Below are positions 25,976 through 35,827 of a stretch of DNA of 64,000 nucleotides, in pieces; within the stretch, counting starts at the first letter, position 1; the number at the start of each line of letters is the position of its first letter. A model generated the notes under the pieces. The model did no database searches, was not told the origin of the DNA, and saw nothing but the letters and a program-made list of their open reading frames with translations. Both the position numbers and the translations under genes were made by a program. The stretch comes from Galbula dea. Taxonomy: Eukaryota; Chordata; Aves; Piciformes; Galbulidae. The DNA lies in assembly GCA_013399015.1 (NCBI GenBank), contig VWZX01000867.1:174105-238104 (forward strand). The letters run 5' to 3'.

Positions 25976-28249
25976 TCACAGAAGGCCCATGCATCACCAG
26001 ATGGAAACACCATGGTAGCAGATCACACCTTGCCACACCACATGATACCCTGGCGTCTCACAACCCTTTGCAGACTGCAGCAGGACAGATGACCCTCAAG
26101 TATGCACCAGTCAACTAGGAAAACTGGGAAATGATAGTGGGCTTTCCCATGGCCACTCCTTCCCCTCACCTGTGCCAAGCAGCTGTTTCTCTGGAAGAAG
26201 ATAATTCAAGGCTAAGTTCATAAACAGACACTTTTGCATCTCCATCCAAACACAGTACATGAAATACTGTGAATTAGCAATAAAAGATTGGAGTGTGTAG
26301 TCACAAGTCTGAAAACCACATGAAAGTGGCAAAAGGTCTGCAAATCTTTGCCTTTAACTGCTTTTTTTCTGGAATGTTCCTGGATAGAAAGATAACAAAA
26401 TGAGATACAGCTGTGCGGCCTTATCTATCACATAATTAGTGGTTTCTTTCATTAAATCCCTAATTTAAGTGCTTTGGTCTATACTCAGCCAAAAATAGCT
26501 TAGGAAGAGAGCTTTAAAATTAAAAGGTAACTTCATAAACTAAAAGCCTTTGCTGTGGGACAAAGTGCTGCAGAAGCTGTAAACATGCTTTAAAACATCA
26601 TCTGCAGCATCTGATACCATGTAAGTTTCTTCACCAAGAATAATCCTCCCTGCTTATCTGCTACATACCAATTTTGTTCAAGTGGGATGAGGAGATCTAG
26701 GAAGAAACTTTGTTTGGGTTTCCAACACACAGAAACTCTCCTCTTTTTTTTTTTTTTTTTTTAAAAAGAAGCAGAAAATCAACGAAACCACAGAGAAAAA
26801 TAAGCCTTGTCTATGTCTTACCTATCTACTGAAAAATACAATAGTTGCTCAAGAGCTTCTGAAAGCTGAGCAGACCAGAAGTAACTGCACTTCCTGCAGT
26901 AGGTCTGCCTTCTTCAGGAGCACCTTCCTATCCCAGACACCATCAAGTGATCTGCCAGCACAGATAGAAACTGGCATGTTCAAACTTGCCAAGGGCAGAT
27001 CTTACCTCTTGCCCTCAACATGCACAGTCTCTAGCGAACAATCTCAGACATTAATCTCTAGAAAATGCCCTAATACAGAAAACGATGCCAAGCATATACA
27101 AACAGATCCGGTGGATTGTACAAGCACATTGTCTGACAGCTAACTCACAGTTAAACGTTTTTCACCCTTCATGCCATAGTTCACATACTAGCTTTGAAGT
27201 ACAGGATAGTCTTAAAATGTATTTTTAAAGAGTAGGAACACTATGCAATTACATGCTTCCTTAGCTCAGGGCAGTAGTGTGCTGAGAATTTTGGTTATAG
27301 AGCCTTATTATCTGAAAGATGTCAGCTTAAATATTATTTTAAAATGCTGTCTTACATGAAAATTGTTTTATAAAGTGGACTGATATGTGAAAATAAAGAA
27401 TAGTATTTGAGTGCTATTTAGTGGACTGGTGCATACAGCACTCATAAAAGACTGAAAATAAACAGCGAGTCAAGTTAGTACAAAAAAATTACACCTGCTA
27501 ACACTTCAGGGAATGTCCAAGGATGGAGGTATTTCTATAACAAAGTAAAAAACATGTAATATGTATTAAAAAAAAAAAACACCAAAAGCCAAACAAAACA
27601 AAAAAACCCCAATCTCTTCTATTAATGAAATCACAAAATAGAACTGTATTGTAGGCATATTTTACTGAAAGCATGAATGGAAGTTAGCAAGTATTAACCA
27701 CAGTTACCAGTTTTCTGGTTGGCTGGTGCCTTTTTTTGATTAAATCAAAAAATTCTCCTTAAATTCTCCTAAGCACCCACATTCTCAGCAAAGTTTTCTC
27801 AGGACTTAAAATCCTTCTCCAGTTAAAATAAATATTTCTTTAAAATCCTGTAATTCCCCTTGTCATTCTTAGCTATGAAAATAGAGCAGTTCTTTGTATT
27901 CTAGCCTTCAGATCAATTTCATGGATGTTCATCATGAAAAGCAGCTTTGGAGCAAGACACAAATGTGAGAGAATGCACAGCCAGCTGCAGTTACAGCACC
28001 TGTGTTCTTTCACACAAGAAAATCTGGATACATATATGGCATCACACAACTATTTAAGTGTGCATGGTTATTATCTCAGAGTGCAGAATAATCCATTCTT
28101 GGCAAATACTTAGCACCATGTGTTGCTGAAACTCACGAAGTGATGTTATCATATGCAAGACTAAGTAAGAACTATTTGCTAACCAGTATTTTTTTCAGAT
28201 GTTCCTGGATCACTGTTACAAAAACAGATCAAAATGATTCCAAGGTAGA
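25976..28249. other. Intronic sequence with two simple repeats
   Basis: Contains a T19 run at 26744-26762 and an A/C-rich run at about 27569-27612. Otherwise it is unique AT-rich sequence with no recognised gene. Confidence 0.5.
26744..26762. repeat. T19 homopolymer
   Basis: Nineteen consecutive T followed by AAAAAG. Read on the minus strand it is an A-run, but no retrotransposed gene was recognised beside it. Confidence 0.9.
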
Positions 28250-29100
28250 GAAGCAGGCTACTTCACCTTGTCAATCTGCCTGATGGTAGGGAGGATCTGC
28301 AGAAGGACCCAGATAGGGTGGACCAACAGGCTGAGGCCAATGGGATGAGCTTCAACAAGGCCAAGTGCTGGATCCTACACTGTAACCCCATGCAATGTTA
28401 TAGGCTTGGGGAAGAGTGTTTGGATTGCTGTCTTTCAGAGAAGCACCTGGGAGTGCTGGTTGATAGATGACTGAATAGCAGTGTGCCTGGGTGGCCAAGA
28501 AAGCTAACAGCATCTTGGTCTGTATCAAAAATAGTGTGACCAGTAGCACCAGAGAAGTGATTATTCCCCTGTACTCAGCGCTGGTGAGGCCACACCTAGA
28601 ATACTGTGTTCAGTTTTCTGGCCCTCATTACAAGAAGGATGTAGAGCCATTAGAACATGTCCAGACAAGAGCAACAAGGCCAGTGAGGGGTCTGGAGCAC
28701 AAGTCTTATGAGTAGCAGCTGAGGGAACTGGGGTTGTTTAGTCTGGAGAAGAGGAGACTCAGGGACGACCTTATCATCACTCTCTACAACTATCTGAAAG
28801 GCGGTTGTAGCGAGACAGGGGTAGATCTCTTCTCCAAGGTCAACAGTGAAGAGGACAAGGGGAAATGGCTTCAAGTTGAACCAGGGGAGGTTTAGATTGG
28901 CTATAAGGAGAAAGTTCTTTACTGAAAGGGTTGTGAAGTCTTGGAATAGGCTGCCCAGGGAGGTGGTGCAGTCAACATGCCTGGAGGTGTTTAAGAAACA
29001 TTTAGATGTGGTGCTTAGGGACATGGTTTAGTGGTATGGTGATAGGTATGGTTGTAGTTGATCATCTTGGAGATCTCTTCCAACCTTTGTGATTCTGGGA
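28250..29100 (+). mobile_element. CR1 LINE fragment, RT thumb to 3' end
   Basis: A plus-strand CR1 truncated in the RT region. Segments seen in order: NGMSFNKAKCWILH, LGVLVDR before a stop, ARKLTAS/KKANSILVCIKNSV, REVIIPLYSALVRPHLEYC, TRGNGFKLNQGRFRLAIRRK, and NRLPREVVQSTCLEVFKKHL. The 3' UTR has GTTGATCATCTTGGAGATCT and ends near 29098 with GTGATTCTGGGA. Frames are broken by stops and shifts. Confidence 0.9.
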
Positions 29101-29630
29101 GGTATTAACAGACTGAGTCAGAATTACAGTATGCTAAAGAAAGGTAAGCAAAGGCACTCAACACAATGCCACTGTTGTAACCACAGAAAGGTACATTAAA
29201 ATCTGTGTGATCGAAAACAGACGAATATTTCTTATAGCACCAAAACAGGAGTAGCTATTCTTTCAGTTTCTAAAGCTAAATGTGTAACAAAAGGCAGTAA
29301 TTTTTAGATTAATTGATACAAGTGGGAAAAAAAAAAGATGCATTTCAGCCACATGAGCCTTTTCAGGTCTGAGCTCATCTTTGCGGATCAAAAGGGGATT
29401 TTGTGTGCTCCACGACATAAATTTTGCCCAGAAATATCAACTGGTCAATTAAAAATATTCTTTTCAAAAGCTCACTCTCACTTTTACTTTTATCCTGTGA
29501 TGATGATTAAAACACAACATGGAAGATGCTGGTTTTGAGGATCTTTTCTCCTTCTTGCTTCCTTCCTCCTCTACCACCAGGTGGGGTCATGCATCAACCA
29601 TGAACTTGCCCAGGTCCACTGTTAACGTGC

Positions 29631-29793
29631 CACTTGTACTAGCGCTTGCAAGTGCATCCTTCTGCTCTCTGTGGTGCACAAAAAGACTTTTTTTAATCTA
29701 CTATCATCCTGATCGTCACTTGTACTAGCACTTGCAAGTGGATCCCTGTGCTCTCTGTAGTGCACAGAAAGACTTATCTACTATCATCCTGAT
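29631..29793. repeat. Tandem duplication, two copies, 86-bp period
   Basis: CACTTGTACTAGCGCTTGCA begins copy one at 29631 and CACTTGTACTAGCACTTGCA begins copy two at 29717. Both run through a CTCTCTGTRGTGCACARAAAG block to CTACTATCATCCTGAT. Several substitutions and a T-run length difference separate them, so this is a genuine old duplication and not an assembly error. Confidence 0.85.
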
Positions 29794-29850
29794 TTTATCA
29801 CTGCGAAAAAAAAATGCTCCACCTCACTTCAATTCAGCTTCTAAAAAAGG

Positions 29851-29957
29851 CACCCTCAGAATGCCCGATCTTGTCTGATCTCGGAAGGTAAGCAGGGTCA
29901 GGCACGGTTAGTAGTTGGATGGGAGACTGACTGGGAATACTGGGCACTGTAGGCTTT
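29851..29957 (+). pseudogene. 5S rRNA-derived sequence, missing the first ~15 nt
   Basis: Recognisable 5S rRNA from about its position 15 to its exact 3' end. It runs from CACCCTCAGAATGCCCGATC through GTCTGATCTCGGAAGGTAAG, GGTTAGTAGTTGGATGGGAG and CTGGGAATACTGGG to CTGTAGGCTTT. By eye there are about a dozen to fifteen changes from vertebrate 5S over about 106 positions, several of them C-to-T or G-to-A at CpGs. The internal promoter parts (box A region AAGCAGGG, box C region TGGATGGGAGAC) are largely kept. It is not a functional 5S gene: the 5' end is gone, there is no T-run terminator, and it is joined to a CR1 tail at 29958. Confidence 0.93.
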
Positions 29958-30035
29958 CCTGCTGTGGCAGGGGGGTTGGACAAGATGATCTTTTGAGGTC
30001 CCTTTCAAGTCCTAACAGTCTGTGATTCTGCAATC
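29958..30035 (+). mobile_element. CR1 3' tail fused to the 5S sequence
   Basis: Immediately after the 5S terminal GGCTTT comes GGGGGGTTGGACAAGATGAT, then CTTTTGAGGTCCCTTTC, ending GTGATTCTGCAAT. This is the CR1 3' UTR stem region and a decayed octamer tail. Same strand and no intervening bases of other origin indicate one composite retroposed unit of about 185 bp made by CR1 machinery. Confidence 0.88.
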
Positions 30036-33000
30036 CGTTTTCATTAGCAATAAAGCACATGGCAAGAACTTTGTTTTCAGATGCATGCACTCAAATGGTA
30101 GCTAGAAATTGACCTTGTACACCAAGAAACACCATCACAAGTAGCTGGAGAGGCTCTCTGGCAGGAACCTGCACAATTTCTCAGTGCAAGTCAAAAGCAA
30201 CTGAATTGTGATGCTTGTGGTGACTACAGCAGGACAAACTGGGCTTTTTAGAATGAATCCAAAGGCTCTGGCTCAAACGGCAAATACATTTACCAAATGA
30301 GATAGTGACTCATCACTTTACCCCATAATTTCCTTTTTCCGTTTGTCTAAATCAGGAGAGAGGATGACTGTTCTCTTCCCATCAAAAGCTCCAGGCTCCC
30401 TGCATTTCACTCACTCTTACATCCCCTAATGTACAAATGTAAGTAATTTTCAGAAATGCAATGGCTCTACTGGCTTTACAGCAAAATTAAAGAAACAAAT
30501 CCTACAGCACATTCAGTTCAAACATGCACAAATGATTTTATACTCTCCGTCAGTCTGGATTTTTGTCAGACATTGCATAACCTGGTCTTTGAAAACAGTT
30601 TCCAAATGTTCCATATCACCATCTTTGTCTAATTTGCTGATCTATACTTGCTTTAAGAAAAAAAGCATAAAGAAAGATGTGTTTTTGTGACAGTTTCATC
30701 ACAAGAAGGAAGAGCTTCAGACTATTTTTAGGCTTCAAACCAACTGAAATGGTATGAAGCGTCAACATACACAACCCTTTCAAGTTACACAGGAAGTTGC
30801 AGGAAGCTCCAAAACATCAAAACATACAAACTTACTCATATAAAGTTCTGGTCTGCTCTTCTGTAACCTGACCATCATCTCGAAGTGGGAATTTAGCATT
30901 CTAAGTTAAATCTGAAAGTATTTCTGTCGATCAATCAAAGTTTTACGCTTCAAAGTCTGCTTAAAATCAGCTTTCATAAACCAAGTAGAGAAACAATACT
31001 GTGTGAACCAGCTCTAAACCTACACATCTGTATCACAAGCTGAATGAATGTTCACAAAACTCAGCTGGACTGAGTACAGCTTAGAGTTTTCATTTTCGAA
31101 GAGTTGACTGAGACAGGACTAAGTGAGAGGAACCAGTCTGTGCAGCTCCAATATAAAAAAATAAAAGCATTTCAAGAAAAAAAAAATCTATCTTTACTGC
31201 TTCACATAAACTTCAGATGTCTAATGGAGGGCATAAAGATGACCCTGTGCTGGGTGTCCACTGTTGCAGGTGCCTTGATCTCTTCAGCAGCAGTCAGTGA
31301 CCCTTGCCTGCTGGGAGAAGAAACCTGGGGATAAGACAGGTTGGGCCAGTGAAGGTCTCACATCAGCAACAGGAATTAAATATGCTTTAACATTAACTCT
31401 AACCTGCACCAGTCCTGAAACTGAAAGGTGCTAGAGAGTTCCTGGGCTCCTGTATTCCCTTTAATTTAATATATCTTCAGATGCAATTTGAAAAAAAATA
31501 AAAAAAGACCCATGAACTCAGACAAAATCTACTTCTTTATTGACAACGGTAAGAGGGTAACATGCAAAATGCTATATTCTTAAATTTTCAGTCAAGAATC
31601 CCTAGTTCTGGTCTTGACCAATAGCTCTAATAAATTTAATGGGTCATGGATTAAAAAAAAATAAATCTGAGGAAATAGTTGACCTAAGTGTTGTAATAAA
31701 TAATGTTTTAATAGAATTTCAGACCACTAGCAGTTTAATTTATTTTCAGATTGGCTTTTAATATTTGAAGAGCCCCCCGTTTTTAAGTAAGACTGTGACT
31801 GCATAAGACACTGGCCTGACATACAACTCTGCCTGTGTTACTAACCTCACTAACTGCAAAGTCAGTTCATTGATTGATCGTGTATGAGTATCACAGCACT
31901 GTGCCTGAATATTGTAAATTTGCTCTCACACAAAACAATCTGGACACTGATAAGCAAGTGATCAAGCTTAACAAGGCCAGTGGAAAAAAAAACCCAAACA
32001 CATGCAGAATAAATAATTATCTAAGAGTATTACAATTATTAGAAAGCATTTTCTTTAGAAAAAATCCCTACATATGTGGTAAAACTAAATCACATGATTA
32101 TATACATATTCTTTAAAATATCCAGTTAGGTTTCTAACATTGTTATTCAACATATACACAACAGGGCTATGTACAGAGCTGACTTCACAGAATGAAAAAG
32201 GTGTATGGATTACAAATAACTTTGGTCCATTGCAGAAGTCTGCTTCAGGTCCCCATTAATTTGTCATTTTGATCCACAGCAGTTTCCAATCATCAAGTAC
32301 TGAAAATGTAAACTTGACTGTATTTGGTTAAGCAAGTTTCTTACTACACATCAATTTATTTGAAACACACTCAAGGGGTGTAGAGAGAAGTATCACCCTG
32401 GGAAGAATCTTCTGGCCTACTGCCCATTATGCTGGCTGCTGGACAGTATTAACTGTGCTATTCGCTGCACCAAATCCTATATACAGAAACAGTGAAGCCA
32501 CCTGAAAGCCAAATGTACATTGCTACATTATTCTTTATCTAAACCACATTTCTATGCCTGCACCACTGGTTTCACCACAGGTATAATTTTTGTATCATTT
32601 GCTCACTACAAAATTTCACCTCAATTTTGTTTCTTGCAATAATTTTGCAGTGCAACACTTTCCAAATTTGTTTCCATGATTTAAAGCACTCTTTGCCTTC
32701 GCTCTTTACAGTAAAAAGATCTGTAAAGAGACCACTTACTTTTACATTTCCCAACTTCTTCTAAGTAAACATAGATTTAATTACTTTTAAAATAATGTAA
32801 CTACTGAGCTATTTGGAGTTCAAACCCCAGTGTTTCCCCTAATTCTGTTGAGAGGGAGCCCAGAGCATTACTGAAGATGTCTAGCCTTTTACATGAAGCT
32901 TAAAATCTTTTAATTTAAAAGGAGTTATGGGAACTTAGCTTATTTTTTTTTTTAATCAGAAAAAGACAAGACTGAATTGGAAGCTGATTCTTAAACATTT

Positions 33001-35073
33001 TGGAGTGGACCATGATCACATGTGCAGACTTTGAGATTAAGGTTCCCACTTGAATTAGCACATTTTCTTGTTTCAAATCCCTATACTCCCGAATTATTAA
33101 AAATAAACACACTATATGTAAATAGCAATCTGCTTACAGGCAGCAAACTGTTTAGGAGAGATGTAGTCACTAAGGCTTGGGACACTGTCTCATCTCAAAA
33201 AAAGCAGAAAAGCCAACATTTAAGCAGAGCCCCCCAGATCTGCAGCCAAATTTGAGAGACTAACACCCAGCATCTGAAACTGCCATAAATGTCTATTTCA
33301 ACTGCAGTCCTGGGGCAGGTTCAGAAACTGCGAGATTAACATCAGGACTTCCCAGCACAGCACTGCAGCCAGCTCACAGCATGGAGCTGTGAACAGGAGC
33401 GTCAAGCAAGCATTAGCAAAGAAACTAAGCATATCATAAAGCACTACTTTAAAGTTTAAAGCAGTAAGGGCATCATAGCCTGGTATGCCAGTTACTTCAC
33501 CACAACATGAACATGCAAAGAATTACATTTTCTTCCCACCCTCTACCTCTCAAAATGACCTATCAGCATTGATATGTCTGTCCAAAGAACAGTGTTTCTT
33601 CTACAGTGACAAATGATGAAGACAACCATCTCCGCAGGTAGGTTAAGAAAAAGTCAGTGTTACCTGATGAGCACATATTGACAACCAATACAAGGAATGA
33701 TGAAAGAATTAACAGTATTTTCTTTCAAAAGCAAATACCTCATTTTCAGAATTAATCTGCATGAGAAACCGTAAGACTCTAGGCAATCAAGAGGCTACCT
33801 AAAATGCTACTACATCCTCATCTGCACCACCTACGTTCTAACAAGGATGCACATCTAGGCATTATAGACTTGCAAGCAATTCTTGAGTGCTTAAGGACAT
33901 ATTCTATATAAAATAGTTCAGATTTACCCTTTATTAAAGTCCCTACTAACCTACAAATGCTTCTGTCAGGTTTCCACTTAGTTACCACATAAAATTTTTC
34001 ACATTTCTGTTCTTATCTTAGCTGATTATCAGCACAGCTGAATAGGCACAGTGGGATGGGAGCTGATAAACAGGTACCACAACTTTGCAAGTGATGCTGC
34101 AAACATTTCTATGGAGGCAGAAGGTGATGATACTATACAGGACTATGGTGTCACTGTAAGAACCAAGATCACATACCAAAACTTTAATTTTCTACAGCTA
34201 GAAACAATGAGAATTTAAGTAGTATTAGATGCTGAAGCAACATAAGCCATTCGAGATGTCTGAGAAGGAAAGACCTTGGCTTATTGATACATAAACCCCA
34301 AGTATCTGAACATCAGTAGGTAAAGGGGACAGATCACTTGGAGAAATGATAGGATTTTTTTTTTACCTTAAAGTTATTCCAATTGAAAAAAGACTCTTCT
34401 ATTAACGGAAGAGTTCTGATGAAATTCTGAGTTTTGCCCAATATGCTGTTGCAAATATAGGTTAGAAAGCAACTTATGTTTAAACAAAGGAAATACCTTC
34501 ATGTTCTACCCCCTAAAAAAACCCACATTAAAGCTGAATGTCTCTATCATAATTTCATTGTTCATTTTTAAAAACCTGGTTTTACCTTTAATGCTACAGT
34601 AAACCTCCATGACAAACTACAGATCTTTCGCTGTTAGCAAGGAATTTATGATAAGAACATGCTGTTTATTTAGAATTTGTACTGTTAGATTCACAAACAA
34701 GTTTCTTAATAGTGAGTTTGATAAACCGCAGAGTGTGAAACACACTTCCACTAGCTTCTCTGAAACCTAAAATAAATGCTAGACTGCTCTTTTTCCATTT
34801 AAATCTTCACATGAATTATAAGCATACTTTCCAACCTGTGAGATGTATCTCACACTAACTTACTGGTCTCTGTAGTGCCTGAGACAAAGTACATGAAATT
34901 ACAAAGTGTGAGCTAAATATTATGAACAGAAACAATTCTTAATTTACTGAACCATGCACTAAAAAAGCTGACCAGCAAGTCTTCTATACATAATGTACAG
35001 CCAGAGAAATTTATGAAACAACAATATCTGAAAAACATGGGATACACACATTCTTTCTGAAAACAGTACTGAC
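30036..35073. other. 5' part of intron 2, unique sequence
   Basis: About 5 kb next to the SH3 exon with no CR1 copies and no recognised gene. It has short A- and T-runs only. Confidence 0.55.
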
Positions 35074-35407
35074 CTTGTTGCTCAGTCTCTGCTTCAACTT
35101 TTGGAGGACTTGGTGCTACAGGAAGAGGTCGAGGAGGACGAGGCTTTGGAGTTGGGGGAGATATTTTTCTTCTTCCAATGTACTCTACATAAGTTCCTGG
35201 GAAATCCCCTCTCTCCCCCGTGGTTTCATTAAAGCCATTTAACCAACCAATTTCCTCAGGCTTTGCTTCTTCCCCTTCACTGAATCCAAGTGCTAGCAAG
35301 GTACCTTTATTCACAGTTAATATATCTCCTAAGTGCAAATCAATGTCCTCTTCCCGCTCTTTTTTGTAGTCATATAAAGCTCTGTATTGATATCCTTCAG
35401 CACTCAT
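35074..35407 (-). CDS. PIK3R1: PIK3R1 (p85-alpha) first coding exon: SH3 domain and first proline-rich segment
   Basis: This exon encodes the N-terminus of the p85-alpha regulatory subunit of class IA PI3-kinase, a cytosolic adaptor that binds and stabilises the p110 catalytic subunit and brings it to phosphotyrosine sites. The protein starts MSAEGYQYRALYDYKKERE. The SH3 fold covers about residues 3-79: the ALYDY motif is at 10-14, GWLNG carries the ligand-binding tryptophan, and GDFPGTYVEYI closes the domain. A proline-rich stretch follows at about 84-99 (PPTPKPRPPRPLPV), a possible self-ligand for SH3. The start ATG at 35407 has A at -3. The open frame extends further upstream, but the family start is the methionine before SAEG. 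The exon ends CAACAAG|GTCAGT at 35074, giving 334 coding bases and phase 1, as I recall for human PIK3R1. Codons after 35074 in the open frame are read-through into the intron and are not protein. Sequence recognition is near certain. Confidence 0.97.
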
Positions 35408-35427
35408 CTTGGCAAACAATCTAACAT
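35404..35427 (-). promoter_or_regulatory. 7-codon upstream ORF overlapping the p85-alpha start (AUGA)
   Basis: The last upstream AUG, at 35427, opens the frame MLDCLPR and stops at TGA at 35406-35404. That stop overlaps the p85-alpha ATG at 35407-35405 as ATGA. Ribosomes ending here would sit on the main start, an arrangement known to allow termination-reinitiation or to inhibit initiation. Context at the short AUG is G-A-ATG-T, with A absent at -3, so leaky scanning is also likely. The bases are certain and the function is inferred. Confidence 0.45.
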
Positions 35428-35492
35428 TCAAAAGCGTTATTAAACAGTATCAAAATGCAAATGTCCAGTTATATTATTACGTACAGAGAGAT

Positions 35493-35785
35493 TCAAGATG
35501 TACTAAACGGCATAACAAAAATGTCAATAGCAATGTAAAAGTAATAAAATCCACCAGAGAATCAAAAAGCAACAGGATCTGTCATTTCACCACTCGTGTT
35601 TTTACTGATGTATATCAGACACAATGATTGTTGCAGAAGTGTTTCACTTCTATGTCTAGCAATATTCTTCTAATCAGCTCCTTTCCTAAGCTTGCTGCCA
35701 ATTCTGGGTGTCCATACTCAAGTCCAGCTGATTCCTGTATCGGGTCACACCTTCTTCAGATGTAGTTGCCACGGATTGCCCACAT
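35493..35785 (-). promoter_or_regulatory. Three further short upstream ORFs in the PIK3R1 leader
   Basis: Besides the 44-codon and AUGA frames, the leader holds a 9-codon frame (35785-35756, MWAIRGNYI, overlapping the 44-codon frame in another register), a 7-codon frame (35585-35562, MTDPVAF) and a 6-codon frame (35513-35493, MPFSTS). Each closes before the main start. The density of upstream AUGs suggests regulated or inefficient translation from this leader, but this is inference. Confidence 0.4.
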
Positions 35786-35820
35786 ACCTTAAATAGTTTG
35801 CCACCGAACTCTGCACACAT
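35686..35820 (-). promoter_or_regulatory. Upstream ORF of 44 codons in the PIK3R1 leader
   Basis: The first AUG of exon 2 is 7 nt from the inferred acceptor, in the context AGC-ATG-T (A at -3). It opens a 44-codon frame beginning MCAEFGGKLFKVCG and ending NWQQA before TAG. It does not overlap the p85-alpha frame: the stop is 278 nt upstream of the main start. A second in-frame AUG lies at 35715. An upstream frame of this size would normally reduce scanning ribosome flow to the main start. Whether it is translated or conserved cannot be told from one sequence. Confidence 0.45.
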
Positions 35821-35827
35821 GCTCTTC

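Larger units (their letters stand above)
1631..35073 (-). other. PIK3R1 intron 2 (33,443 bp)
   Basis: This intron separates the SH3 exon from the first BH-domain exon. It has donor GTCAGT at 35073 and acceptor TTTTACAG at 1631, and it interrupts codon 112 after its first base. The corresponding human intron is also very long, from memory over 40 kb. It carries nearly all the CR1 copies of the left half of the window, the 5S-CR1 chimera and the assembly gaps. No other exon was recognised within it. Confidence 0.93.
35408..35827 (-). other. PIK3R1: PIK3R1 exon 2, 5' untranslated part
   Basis: These 420 nt lie between the start codon and the best upstream acceptor. The acceptor is a pyrimidine-rich run ending CTCTTTGCAG, with the exon beginning GAAGAGC at 35827. 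The segment contains at least six AUGs upstream of the p85-alpha start, described separately. It is AT-rich, unlike exon 1. A consensus donor, AAG|GTATGT, lies inside it with its last exonic base at 35788; use of that donor would give a 40-nt mini-exon and skip the normal start. The upstream splice junction is inferred from the motif alone. Confidence 0.72.

Noticed and set aside
29851..29957. Functional 5S rRNA gene
   Set aside because: The first ~15 nt are missing, there are changes throughout including in the promoter region, there is no T-run terminator, and it is fused to CR1 sequence.
34913..35073. Continuation of the p85-alpha frame past residue 112 (QYCFQKECVYP and onward)
   Set aside because: This follows a proper donor and diverges from p85-alpha at exactly the known exon boundary, so it is intron read-through.
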